DNA of 7,348 bases, from positions 1 through 7,348 of the forward strand of contig JASHYD010000374.1 in assembly GCA_030043175.1 (NCBI GenBank), read 5' to 3'. This DNA comes from Xanthobacteraceae bacterium (lineage in GTDB: Bacteria > Pseudomonadota > Alphaproteobacteria > Rhizobiales > Xanthobacteraceae). The translations under genes were made by a program, and so were the position numbers. Position 1 is the first letter of the stretch, and the number at the start of each line of letters is the position of its first letter. Shown one piece after another: positions 1 to 6,074 of this stretch. The notes beneath the pieces are model-generated. The model ran no database searches, was not told the DNA's origin, and saw only the letters and a list, made by a program, of their open reading frames with translations.

Positions 1-580
1 CGACAAGAATCCGTTCGTCGCCGGGCCGTTGAAACGCACCGATTGCTCGCTGGTTTCCGACGGTGCGGCCGCCGTGGTGCTCGCCGATGTCGAATCGGCG
101 CTGACCATGAACAAGGCGGTGATCTTCCGGTCTTTGAGCCATGTGCAGGATTTCCTGCCGATGTCGAAGCGCGACATTCTGAAATTCGAAGGCTGCAGCG
201 CGGCGTGGTCACGCGCGCTCAACCGCGCCGGCGTCAAGCTCAGCGACCTGTCGTTCGTCGAAACCCACGACTGTTTCACGATCGCGGAACTCATCGAATA
301 TGAAGCCATGGGCCTCGTCGCTGCAGGTGAAGGCGCGCAAGCAATCCGCGATGGCCTGACCCAAAAGGACGGCCCGCTCCCCGTCAATCCTTCCGGCGGA
401 CTGAAGGCAAAAGGCCATCCGATCGGAGCGACCGGGGTATCGATGCATGCGCTGACCGCGATGCAGCTTTGCGGCAAGGCGGGCGAGATGCAATTACCGC
501 ACGCCAAGCTCGGCGGAATTTACAATATGGGCGGCGCTGCGGTGGCGAATTACGTCAGCATATTGGAGCGCATCAGGTAG
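1..580 (+). CDS. SCP2/SCP-x type thiolase (acetyl-CoA acetyltransferase family), C-terminal part
   Basis: The reading frame is open from base 2, so the gene begins before the window; 192 residues are visible, ending at TAG 578-580. Numbering the visible part from base 2, a HDCF motif lies at residues 89-92 and GHPIGATG at 138-145 within an NPSGG-led segment; a Gly-rich GGAAVANY end follows. These are the catalytic loops of the thiolase C-terminal domain. In SCP2-type thiolases the HDCF cysteine is known to replace the cysteine of the CxG motif found in classical thiolases, and here the usual CxG position indeed reads NMG. Such enzymes cleave 3-ketoacyl-CoA or perform the reverse condensation in the cytoplasm. 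The nucleophilic cysteine would lie in the missing N-terminal half. The internal TTG at 29 is not a real start, because homology-like sequence continues upstream of it. The family is secure; the substrate cannot be read from this fragment. Confidence 0.93.
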   Translation, partial: DKNPFVAGPLKRTDCSLVSDGAAAVVLADVESALTMNKAVIFRSLSHVQDFLPMSKRDILKFEGCSAAWSRALNRAGVKLSDLSFVETHDCFTIAELIEYEAMGLVAAGEGAQAIRDGLTQKDGPLPVNPSGGLKAKGHPIGATGVSMHALTAMQLCGKAGEMQLPHAKLGGIYNMGGAAVANYVSILERIR

Positions 581-591
581 CGAGCCCGCAT

Positions 592-606
592 GCTCTCCTT
601 GAGAGC
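592..606 (+). other. short hairpin just after the thiolase stop
   Basis: GCTCTC (592-597) and GAGAGC (601-606) are exact reverse complements with a 3-base loop, beginning 12 bases after the thiolase stop codon. No T-run follows, only ATTTC, so it is at best a weak terminator or an mRNA 3'-end stabiliser. The rest of 607-739 shows no gene or signal I can support. Confidence 0.3.
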
Positions 607-739
607 GGATTTCGGCGGTCGTTGACGCGACATCGCCGGACGCTTTGCAGGCAACCTCGAATTGTTGAAGGCACAGTCGACGCACAACCGACCGGCGTCG
701 ATCAGCTAAAAGGCGAGCGGACGGGGCACTGAGGACCAT

Positions 740-768
740 TTGAAAGACCGCGGTCGACGCGGTATGAT
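740..768 (+). promoter_or_regulatory. sigma-70-like promoter for the secreted-protein unit
   Basis: A -35 box TTGAAA (740-745) and a -10 box TATGAT (763-768) are separated by exactly 17 bases. Each matches the housekeeping consensus at five of six positions. Transcription would begin near 775, giving a leader of roughly 55 bases before the ATG at 830. The spacer is occupied by a palindrome, listed separately, so the promoter is probably regulated. Assigned by eye from consensus and spacing. Confidence 0.6.
747..763. promoter_or_regulatory. candidate operator palindrome in the promoter spacer
   Basis: ACCGCG (747-752), a 5-base centre GTCGA, then CGCGGT (758-763) form a perfect 6-bp inverted repeat. 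It fills the spacer between the -35 and -10 boxes and shares the first base of the -10 box. A dimeric regulator bound here would contact the same DNA as RNA polymerase, which usually means repression; MerR-type activators also bind in the spacer but prefer a longer one of 19-20 bp. No regulator gene is in the window to pair with it. It could also be a chance GC-rich palindrome. Confidence 0.45.
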
Positions 769-829
769 CAAGTAAAATAACCAAAGCGGCTAAATGCCGG
801 TTTCATAAGTGACTGGAAAGGAAGCTCCC

Positions 830-1321
830 ATGAGACCACTCGCCATTGCGGTTGTCGTGACAGGCGCGGCTGTCGGCTTTGCCAATGGCGCGCGAGCCGA
901 GGCCGCAAAGCTGTTCTTTGAAGGCGACATGGTGCGCGGGGCCCAGGCTGGTGCGCCCGGTCCGTTCTGCGTATTGAACAACCAGTTCAAGCATCTGGAA
1001 AAAATCGTATGGCGCTTCCGCGTGCTCGACCAGAATGGCAAAGCCCTCGACAAGGATGGGCTCAAGAACCTCGTGGTTGAGCTACCCGACGGGCAAAAGT
1101 TGAACGCGCAATACGGCCCGCATCCGGGCGGCAACAATCCGGCCACGGACTATTTCTGGACCGCGATTTGGACGATCCCGGCCAACTACCCCAACGGCAC
1201 GCTCGTCTATAAGGCAACGGCCACCGACCAGCAGGGGCAGACGGCCACGTGGGAGCCATTCAAGCGCGTGACCTCGCAATTGCAGATCGTTGCGGGCGAG
1301 ATCGAGATCAAGAAACCCTGA
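830..1321 (+). CDS. small secreted protein of unknown function, possible Ig-like fold
   Basis: This 163-aa product has a clear signal peptide: Arg at residue 2, a hydrophobic stretch at 4-18, and a likely AxA cleavage near residues 21-23. The ATG at 830 is chosen because AAGGAAG (818-824) gives a well-placed ribosome binding site and the signal peptide begins right there; an in-frame GTG at 809 would put a non-hydrophobic extension ahead of it. The mature part, about 140 residues, contains a single Cys (47) and alternating hydrophobic strands with Tyr/Trp-rich segments (DYFWTAIWTIP at 107-117) and a YKATATDQQGQ strand-turn at 127-137. This resembles a beta-sandwich of the bacterial Ig-like kind, by style only. 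I do not recognise the family. It lies 16 bases before the next gene on the same strand, so the two are probably co-transcribed from the promoter at 740-768 and act outside the cytoplasm together. Confidence 0.85.
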   Translation: MRPLAIAVVVTGAAVGFANGARAEAAKLFFEGDMVRGAQAGAPGPFCVLNNQFKHLEKIVWRFRVLDQNGKALDKDGLKNLVVELPDGQKLNAQYGPHPGGNNPATDYFWTAIWTIPANYPNGTLVYKATATDQQGQTATWEPFKRVTSQLQIVAGEIEIKKP

Positions 1322-1337
1322 TCGAAAGGTCGTTATC

Positions 1338-2888
1338 ATGCAACCCGGCGTCGGACACCGGCGGTCGATGGCGCTTGCCTGCGCGCTTGTCGGCCTCACC
1401 CTCGCACTCTCCGGCGGCGCGTTCGCGACGCCGCGGGCGGCCGAACTCGGTTCGCCAATGCCTCTCGCCGAGCCGTCGGGCGGGTATGTCGGCCAACTCA
1501 AGGTCACGCCGGACCATGGACCTGTCGGCACGCCCATCGCGGTGACAGGCGAAGGATTCCCCGCGAGCCAGGAATTCGATCTCGTCTGGGGCACCGTGAC
1601 GGGAAGCTGGAAGGTCACGACTGCCGAATATTTCGGCCGCGAATACAAGCCTGCTGCCTATCGGATCGCCACCGTAAAGAGCGACGCCTCCGGCCGCATC
1701 GCGGCAGGATTTGCGGCCCCGGACGATTTCGGCTTCCTGCACGATGTCATGGTGCAGCAGGGTGCCCGCCTGCTGACCAAGAATGCGTTCAGCATCGACA
1801 TGACCGTGAAAGTGCTCGCCGACAACGTGTCGGTTGGCACTCCGGTCCCGATCGAGGTCAAAGGCATCGGCTGGCGCGAGCTCGAGGGCAGCTGGGTCAT
1901 GCTCTACGACAACCGCTTCACCGGCTGGATTTCGACCGTGTCAACGAGCGGCAGCGCTCGCTTCACGGTGCCGGCCGCTGGGCGCCCGGGCCGGCATGTC
2001 ATCGAAGTCGTTCACTCCGACTTCACTTTTCCGTATCGCAACATGCAGCAGTCGCCGGCACCGGACCGGCCGCAGTTCAAGGTCGGCTTTACCATTTCCA
2101 GCGGTCCGGCGGTGCTGCCGGCGCCGCCGCCGCAGCAGGCCCAAGCGCAGGTGCGCCGGCTCCCGCCCCAGGGCGAACTTGTGGCCACGCCGGCGTTCTC
2201 TGGCGTCGGGCAGCCGGTCACCGTCAAGGGCGCGGGCTTTGCGCCCGGCAAGTCCGTGGCGCTTGACTGGACGACCGTCACCGGCAACCGCGTCAGCGGA
2301 GACGGGACGGTTAGCTCGGTGGCATCGCGGATGCTGTCGGGCAGTGGCGACCGCGCAGCCTCGACGGGCGGCTGGGAAGAGCGTTCGCGCGTCGTCGCCG
2401 AGGCGACGGCCGACGCCGCCGGCAACGTCGAGTTCCATTTCAGCACACCCGACGACCTTGGCGGATCCCACGGGCTGTGGGCCGATGGCGCCACCGCCCG
2501 CCAGAGCGGCACCTTGTGGATCGCTCCGACGGCCCTGGCGCTCGATGTCTCCCGCGGGCCGGTCGAGACCACGTTCAGGATTCATCTCAAAGGCGTCGGC
2601 TGGAGCGAAACCGCCAACATCTATACGGTCGTCTATGACAACGGCCACAGCGGTTATGCGTGCGGCTTCAACAGCCAGGGAGATGTCGAGATCTTCATGC
2701 AGGCGACCGGAGAGCCTGGCTGGCACTACATCGATCTTTACCCGGCTATCTACAAGGGCAAGGAGACGCGCCCGGTGAACTACCGGCTGCCGCAATTAAC
2801 GGCCGACCAGGATCATCCGGGCGAAGACCTGCCGATCTTCCATTTTGCTTTCGAGGTGACGCCCTCTGACATGCGCGCGTCACAATAG
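1338..2888 (+). CDS. secreted two-repeat Ig/IPT-like beta-sandwich protein of unknown function
   Basis: The 516-aa product starts at ATG 1338, with a GAAAGG site 8 bases upstream. A TTG at 1290 in the same frame is rejected because it lies inside the previous gene and would bury the signal peptide. Residues 1-35 look like an export signal: an RR-containing n-region, then a hydrophobic core at about 11-30. The mature protein is an internal duplication. Half A (about 48-254) and half B (about 278-508) share ordered landmarks: a GxGF strand (71-74; 298-301) followed by a WGTVTG/WTTVTG element (84-89; 311-316), a PDD turn (128-130; 371-373), a KGxGW strand (175-179; 418-422), a YDN segment (190-192; 433-435) and a PGxH segment (217-220; 460-463). 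A Pro/Gln-rich linker at 255-277 joins them. Each half probably folds as two sandwich domains. No catalytic or heme motif is visible, which suggests binding or scaffolding, but the function is unknown. Confidence 0.88.
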   Translation: MQPGVGHRRSMALACALVGLTLALSGGAFATPRAAELGSPMPLAEPSGGYVGQLKVTPDHGPVGTPIAVTGEGFPASQEFDLVWGTVTGSWKVTTAEYFGREYKPAAYRIATVKSDASGRIAAGFAAPDDFGFLHDVMVQQGARLLTKNAFSIDMTVKVLADNVSVGTPVPIEVKGIGWRELEGSWVMLYDNRFTGWISTVSTSGSARFTVPAAGRPGRHVIEVVHSDFTFPYRNMQQSPAPDRPQFKVGFTISSGPAVLPAPPPQQAQAQVRRLPPQGELVATPAFSGVGQPVTVKGAGFAPGKSVALDWTTVTGNRVSGDGTVSSVASRMLSGSGDRAASTGGWEERSRVVAEATADAAGNVEFHFSTPDDLGGSHGLWADGATARQSGTLWIAPTALALDVSRGPVETTFRIHLKGVGWSETANIYTVVYDNGHSGYACGFNSQGDVEIFMQATGEPGWHYIDLYPAIYKGKETRPVNYRLPQLTADQDHPGEDLPIFHFAFEVTPSDMRASQ

Positions 2889-2915
2889 ACCCAGGACCTC
2901 GAGCGTCCCGACTTC

Positions 2916-2945
2916 GTTGCGGCACGCGCCAGCGGGTGCCGCAAC
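2916..2945. terminator. hairpin between convergent genes, possible bidirectional terminator
   Basis: GTTGCGGCAC (2916-2925) and GTGCCGCAAC (2936-2945) are a perfect 10-bp inverted repeat around a 10-base GC-rich loop. It sits in the 80-base gap between the stop at 2888 on the plus strand and the stop at 2969 on the minus strand, about where transcripts from both sides should end. Neither side has a T-run, so it is not a textbook intrinsic terminator; it may act as a pause or 3'-end protection structure. The pairing is certain and the function is inferred from position. Confidence 0.6.
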
Positions 2946-2968
2946 TCGATCCGGGTTCGGCGTCACGC

Positions 2969-3868
2969 TCAATCGAAATACGCCGGCGACTTCTTAAGCT
3001 TCGCATCAGCCACGATGTCGTGCTGGATCCACAGCGTGGCGCCCTTATCCTTGAGCAGCGTTTCAACCTTTGCCTTGGAGGCCGCCTCCTGGGCGTCGCT
3101 GCCTCGCCCACCGAAGGGAAGGAAGTCCTTCAATGTGCGCTCCGCCGGATAGTGGTAGAGATCGCCCGAGAGGACCAGCGGGCCGAAGTTCGCAAGCTTC
3201 ACGAACAGCGACTGGTGTCCCGGGGTGTGTCCGGGCGTCGAGAGGATCACCACGGACCCGTCGCCGAACACATCGTGGTCGCCGTCGAGCAGTACGGTCT
3301 TCGCGGTGTTGAGCGCGGCGAACTTGGCGGCGACGTCGGGGTCAATCGGATTGGCCGGCGCCACATCCGGAAACATCGCGGCGCGCTCCGGCCGCTGCAC
3401 CAGCCAGGTCGAGCCCGCGAACGCGTTGGCGTTGGCCGAATGGTCGTAATGATAGTGTGACAGCGCGAGGTAGGTGATGTCGGCCGGCTTGTAGCCGATG
3501 TTGGCCAGTTGTCCGGTGAGCGTGTTCTTGACGGTGGCGCGCGCGATGGTGGTGCCTTCGGGCTTGACGAGTTCGTCCGGTATAGTGCCGGTATCCCAAA
3601 CAAGCGTGCCGCGCGGATGCACGATCAAGTAGGCGACCACCGACATGTCGGTTACGGTGACCCCGCGATCGAGCAAGGGCTGCGGATTAGCGCTCTTGAG
3701 CCGTCCGAGATCGAAGATGTAGAGCTTGACGGCGGGTGCTTGCGCGCTTGTGGTACCGCACGGCGCGATAGCGGCTGATGCTGCAAGCACGAGCGCGCCC
3801 AATATCCAACGCCGTCCATACAAAATGGTCGTCTTACAGTTCCGGCGGCCCGTGGCTGAGGGGTGCAT
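2969..3868 (-). CDS. exported metallo-beta-lactamase-fold hydrolase, N-acyl homoserine lactonase-like
   Basis: This 299-aa protein carries the dinuclear metal site of the MBL superfamily. HxHxDH is at 138-143 (H138, H140, D142, H143), followed by H214 in TPGHTPGH, the bridging D236 in SGDLYH and H283 in IQHD. The H214-D236 spacing of 22 and the D236-H283 spacing of 47 fit AHL lactonases such as AiiA (22 and 44 there). The start at 3868 is preferred over the in-frame ATG at 3916 because GGGAGG lies about 7 bases upstream of it. Residues 1-44 form an export signal with RR at 19-20 before the hydrophobic core (possibly Tat) and a likely cut after SAQA, so the enzyme probably acts in the periplasm, unlike the well-known cytoplasmic AHL lactonases. 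It would hydrolyse a lactone; quorum quenching is possible, but a lactone formed during catabolism is an alternative. A terminator upstream at 4077-4110 makes it a separate unit. Confidence 0.87.
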   Translation of the reverse strand: MHPSATGRRNCKTTILYGRRWILGALVLAASAAIAPCGTTSAQAPAVKLYIFDLGRLKSANPQPLLDRGVTVTDMSVVAYLIVHPRGTLVWDTGTIPDELVKPEGTTIARATVKNTLTGQLANIGYKPADITYLALSHYHYDHSANANAFAGSTWLVQRPERAAMFPDVAPANPIDPDVAAKFAALNTAKTVLLDGDHDVFGDGSVVILSTPGHTPGHQSLFVKLANFGPLVLSGDLYHYPAERTLKDFLPFGGRGSDAQEAASKAKVETLLKDKGATLWIQHDIVADAKLKKSPAYFD

Positions 3869-3870
3869 GG

Positions 3871-3883
3871 CCTGTCCTCCCAA
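3871..3883 (-). promoter_or_regulatory. ribosome binding site that decides the lactonase start
   Basis: Read on the minus strand, GGGAGGACA precedes the ATG at 3868, with about 7 bases between GGGAGG and the start codon. The upstream ATG at 3916 has no comparable site and directly follows a predicted hairpin. This makes the 299-aa form more likely than the 315-aa form. Confidence 0.75.
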
Positions 3884-3917
3884 GCTTATTTCGAGGCAAA
3901 AGAAAAGCGGGTGCATT

Positions 3918-4003
3918 TGGTAAGATCGTCACCAGGTGCCGGCCGGAGCTTACCATCAGTCAGAGGTCGGGCGGTCCGATGATAGGCTCCGCCAAGCCTC
4001 TGA
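3918..4003 (-). promoter_or_regulatory. structured leader upstream of the lactonase: two consecutive inverted repeats
   Basis: Two inverted repeats sit side by side. The first pairs TGGTAAG (3918-3924) with CTTACCA (3949-3955) and encloses CACC-A-GGTG (3930-3938) and the palindrome CCGGCCGG (3939-3946). The second pairs TCAGAGG (3960-3966) with CCTCTGA (3997-4003), with an inner stem of GGCGG (3970-3974) and CCGCC (3989-3993). In the lactonase transcript they would form two hairpins about 50-135 bases ahead of the start, followed by a pyrimidine-rich stretch (CTTTTCTTTTG) before the ribosome binding site. They could be regulator sites in DNA or a folded RNA leader. I recognise no known riboswitch and found no convincing -35/-10 pair in 4004-4076. 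Confidence 0.4.
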
Positions 4004-4076
4004 TTCTTGCGCAACCGCAGTGTAGCTGGACCGCTTGGCTCTTCGGGCGATGGATTTTGCACCCAATGCGGGCCGG

Positions 4077-4110
4077 AAAAAAGCCGGTGGCCGGGACATG
4101 CCCAGCCACC
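4077..4110 (-). terminator. intrinsic terminator of the heme-propeller gene
   Basis: On the minus strand, GGTGGCTGGG (4110-4101) pairs with CCCGGCCACC (4095-4086) around a 5-base loop; all ten positions pair, one as a T-G wobble. GGC and then six Ts (4082-4077) follow. It begins 23 bases after the stop codon at 4133. This is a textbook Rho-independent terminator acting leftward only, since the plus strand lacks the T-run. It separates the propeller gene from the lactonase gene. Confidence 0.88.
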
Positions 4111-4132
4111 TTTGCCTCTGCAGTTTCGCGCC

Positions 4133-5986
4133 CTACTGCGCCGCCTGCGCCTTCGTGGCTGCGATGTCGGCCTCGCTGCGGAACGACATCACGGTGACCT
4201 TCCTGGTGCGGTAGGACGGGAGCACCACCTTCATCTGACCGTCCTTCTCGTAGAGAGACACGTAGCGCACTTCGGAGCCGCGGGTGGGGATGTCGAAGGC
4301 CGTGAACGCGTTGGCCTTCGGGTCGTAGCGGAGCACCTGGTCGGTCATCCAGATGTTGAGCCACGCGTTGTGATGGGAGTCCACCGCCACGTGATAGGGT
4401 TTGCGGAGCGGCGGCAGCGGAATCGTGCTTGTTTCCTGCGTGCGCGTGTTGACCTTGGAGAGGGTGCCGGCCCATGAATTGCCGATATAGAGCACGTCGT
4501 CATTCTTGTCGGTACCCATGCGGCGGGGTCCCTGCGCGTATGGGGCCGGATTGCTGAAGTCAGGAGCGCCGTTGGCCTCGTAGAATGCGAGGTCTTCAGA
4601 CGAAAGGCGGGCGCGGACAGCCGCAACCGGAGGCAGCTTCATCTCCTTGGCAGTGCCGTATTTGCCGTCGCCGATGCCGACGGTGTCGATCGCCATCTGG
4701 GCCCAGTAGCCGTTGCCGTCGCGATCCGCCGCCACCCCGTAAGTGAGGCCGATGCCGCCGTTCGCGGCTTTTGCTGTCGGCGACTTATACTCTGTGAACT
4801 TCTCGGCCGCCGGATCGAACCGCAGCGCCCCGGTGGGCGACGACACCCAGATCATGCCGCGGCCGTCATAGTCGACCGTAGTCGCGCCACCCGTCGGCGC
4901 CATGCCTTCCGGCGGGATGAACACTTCGATCTTGTCGGTCTTGGTGTCAAGCTTGCCGAGGCCGCCCTTGCCGGGATTGACGTTGAACCAGATGGTGCCG
5001 GTGGGATCGCGCGTTATGCCGTGCGCCGGAGCCGCAAGGCCGTTGGCGGCTGCGACCTTGAGCGGCTTGAACGCGCCGGTTTTGAGGTCGAACTTGCCAA
5101 GCGTGAGGACGTTGTTGGGCACGTTGCAGGTGAAGTAGACGCTTTGCCCGTCGGCGTCGATCCAGGCATCATGCACGCCGAAACCCGGATATACGTAGGA
5201 CGGCGTGCCGAGCGACCAGTCGGTGCCGTTGTTGGTCAGCACCTTGTAGGGCATGCCAACGGCGGGGTCCGGCGGTGCCTCGTAATCGGTGAAGACGACA
5301 CGGGCCGCCTCGCCGCTGGGGCGCGGCCGCAGGTTGAACTTCATCGAAGTCTCGCCAGGTCCCCGCGCCCGCGCCAGGTAGGCGGCGAGCTGCTTCTGAT
5401 TGTGCTCAAGCACCGGGCTCGTGTGGTCAGGCCCCTGATAGATGCCGTAAACGTTGGCATGCTTCATCAGGTTGATGATGGCGTTCCAACCCGCCTCGTC
5501 GAACTTGTGCTGCAGGATGTAGCTCGGGGTGTGGCAGGCCGTGCAGTTGTTCTGCACGATCGTCTTCATGGTGGCGTCTTCCGGTGTCGCATCCGGAAGC
5601 GCGGCCAGAATCATGTCGCCCGGCAACTGGCGCACGAAGTCCTTCAAGGGCTTGAGCGCAAAGTCCTGCCGCTTGGCGGCCGAAAGGTCGACATCACCGC
5701 GGCCGGTATCGAACGTGATGGCCTGCGCCCATACCTTGTATTTTCCGGTCGCGAGCGGCGGGAAATAGTAGTTGCCGCTCTCATCAGCGAAAACCGAGGT
5801 GACAATATTGGAGCCGTCGAGGCGAGCCGAAACCGTAGCGCCGCCCAGCGCGGTGCCGTCGGCGGATTTGATGGAGCCGCTCAGCACAGCATCGGCGGCA
5901 GCGGCCGTCATAGGAGTGAGCGCCGTCGCCGACAGGGCGGCAGCGAATACCGTACCGATTATCGTGAAAGTTCTCGAACGTTTCAT
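4133..5986 (-). CDS. exported fusion: carboxypeptidase-regulatory-like domain, heme-c site, Vgb-like beta-propeller
   Basis: The 617-aa product starts at ATG 5986, with AGGAGA about 8 bases upstream. Residues 1-31 are a Sec signal peptide ending in AAAA. Residues 34-112 resemble a carboxypeptidase-regulatory/Cna-B-like sandwich (SADGTALGGATV, then DESGNYYFPPLATGKY). A single CTACH at 148-152 gives covalent heme-c attachment; M174 and M215 are possible axial ligands, not proven. From about 265 to 600 run some seven repeats of the streptogramin-lyase (Vgb, COG4257-like) propeller type: HDAWIDADG (272), HGITRDPTGTIWF (322), VDYDGRGMIWV (371), YGVAADRDGNGYW (416), MGTDKNDDVLYIG (490), YHVAVDSHHNAWL (531). 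Antibiotic lyase activity should not be assumed; the heme points to a redox or electron-accepting role in the periplasm. The small cytochrome gene 88 bases upstream is a likely partner, and a strong terminator follows. The true substrate is unknown. Confidence 0.9.
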   Translation of the reverse strand: MKRSRTFTIIGTVFAAALSATALTPMTAAAADAVLSGSIKSADGTALGGATVSARLDGSNIVTSVFADESGNYYFPPLATGKYKVWAQAITFDTGRGDVDLSAAKRQDFALKPLKDFVRQLPGDMILAALPDATPEDATMKTIVQNNCTACHTPSYILQHKFDEAGWNAIINLMKHANVYGIYQGPDHTSPVLEHNQKQLAAYLARARGPGETSMKFNLRPRPSGEAARVVFTDYEAPPDPAVGMPYKVLTNNGTDWSLGTPSYVYPGFGVHDAWIDADGQSVYFTCNVPNNVLTLGKFDLKTGAFKPLKVAAANGLAAPAHGITRDPTGTIWFNVNPGKGGLGKLDTKTDKIEVFIPPEGMAPTGGATTVDYDGRGMIWVSSPTGALRFDPAAEKFTEYKSPTAKAANGGIGLTYGVAADRDGNGYWAQMAIDTVGIGDGKYGTAKEMKLPPVAAVRARLSSEDLAFYEANGAPDFSNPAPYAQGPRRMGTDKNDDVLYIGNSWAGTLSKVNTRTQETSTIPLPPLRKPYHVAVDSHHNAWLNIWMTDQVLRYDPKANAFTAFDIPTRGSEVRYVSLYEKDGQMKVVLPSYRTRKVTVMSFRSEADIAATKAQAAQ

Positions 5987-6074
5987 GAATCGATCTCCTG
6001 ATTAACCGGGTGGCACGGATAGTGACGGAGTTGGATCATTGCCATTACGCACAGGCTTGGAGATTTGCAGTCAG

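Noticed and set aside
31..37. Possible lipobox-like IAPCG in the lactonase signal region (protein residues 34-38; nucleotides about 3754-3769)
   Set aside because: Proline at the position before Cys does not fit the lipobox consensus, and an AxA-type cut (SAQA, residue 44) follows. The coordinates in this entry are protein residues.
809..829. GTG start 7 codons upstream of the 163-aa protein
   Set aside because: It would add a polar extension before the signal peptide and would place the AAGGAAG ribosome binding site inside the coding sequence.
1834..2778. 314-codon plus-strand frame and a 284-codon minus-strand frame (1941-2795)
   Set aside because: Both overlap the 516-aa gene in other frames. 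The plus-strand one is an Arg/Ser/Ala-rich low-complexity translation. The duplicated-domain protein in the real frame explains the region.
3869..3916. Longer lactonase form starting at ATG 3916
   Set aside because: There is no ribosome binding site ahead of it and it directly follows a hairpin arm, whereas ATG 3868 has GGGAGG at good spacing and opens straight into the export signal.
3726..4475. Several open frames on both strands around the lactonase leader (for example 3778-4197 plus and 3960-4475 minus)
   Set aside because: They run antisense or out of frame through two well-supported genes and an intrinsic terminator, with no recognisable protein features.
5021..6001. 326-codon open frame on the plus strand
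   Set aside because: It lies antisense to the heme-propeller gene, has no homology-like motifs and is rich in Arg/Val/Gly as expected of a GC-rich shadow frame. The minus-strand protein has a signal peptide, CTACH and propeller repeats.
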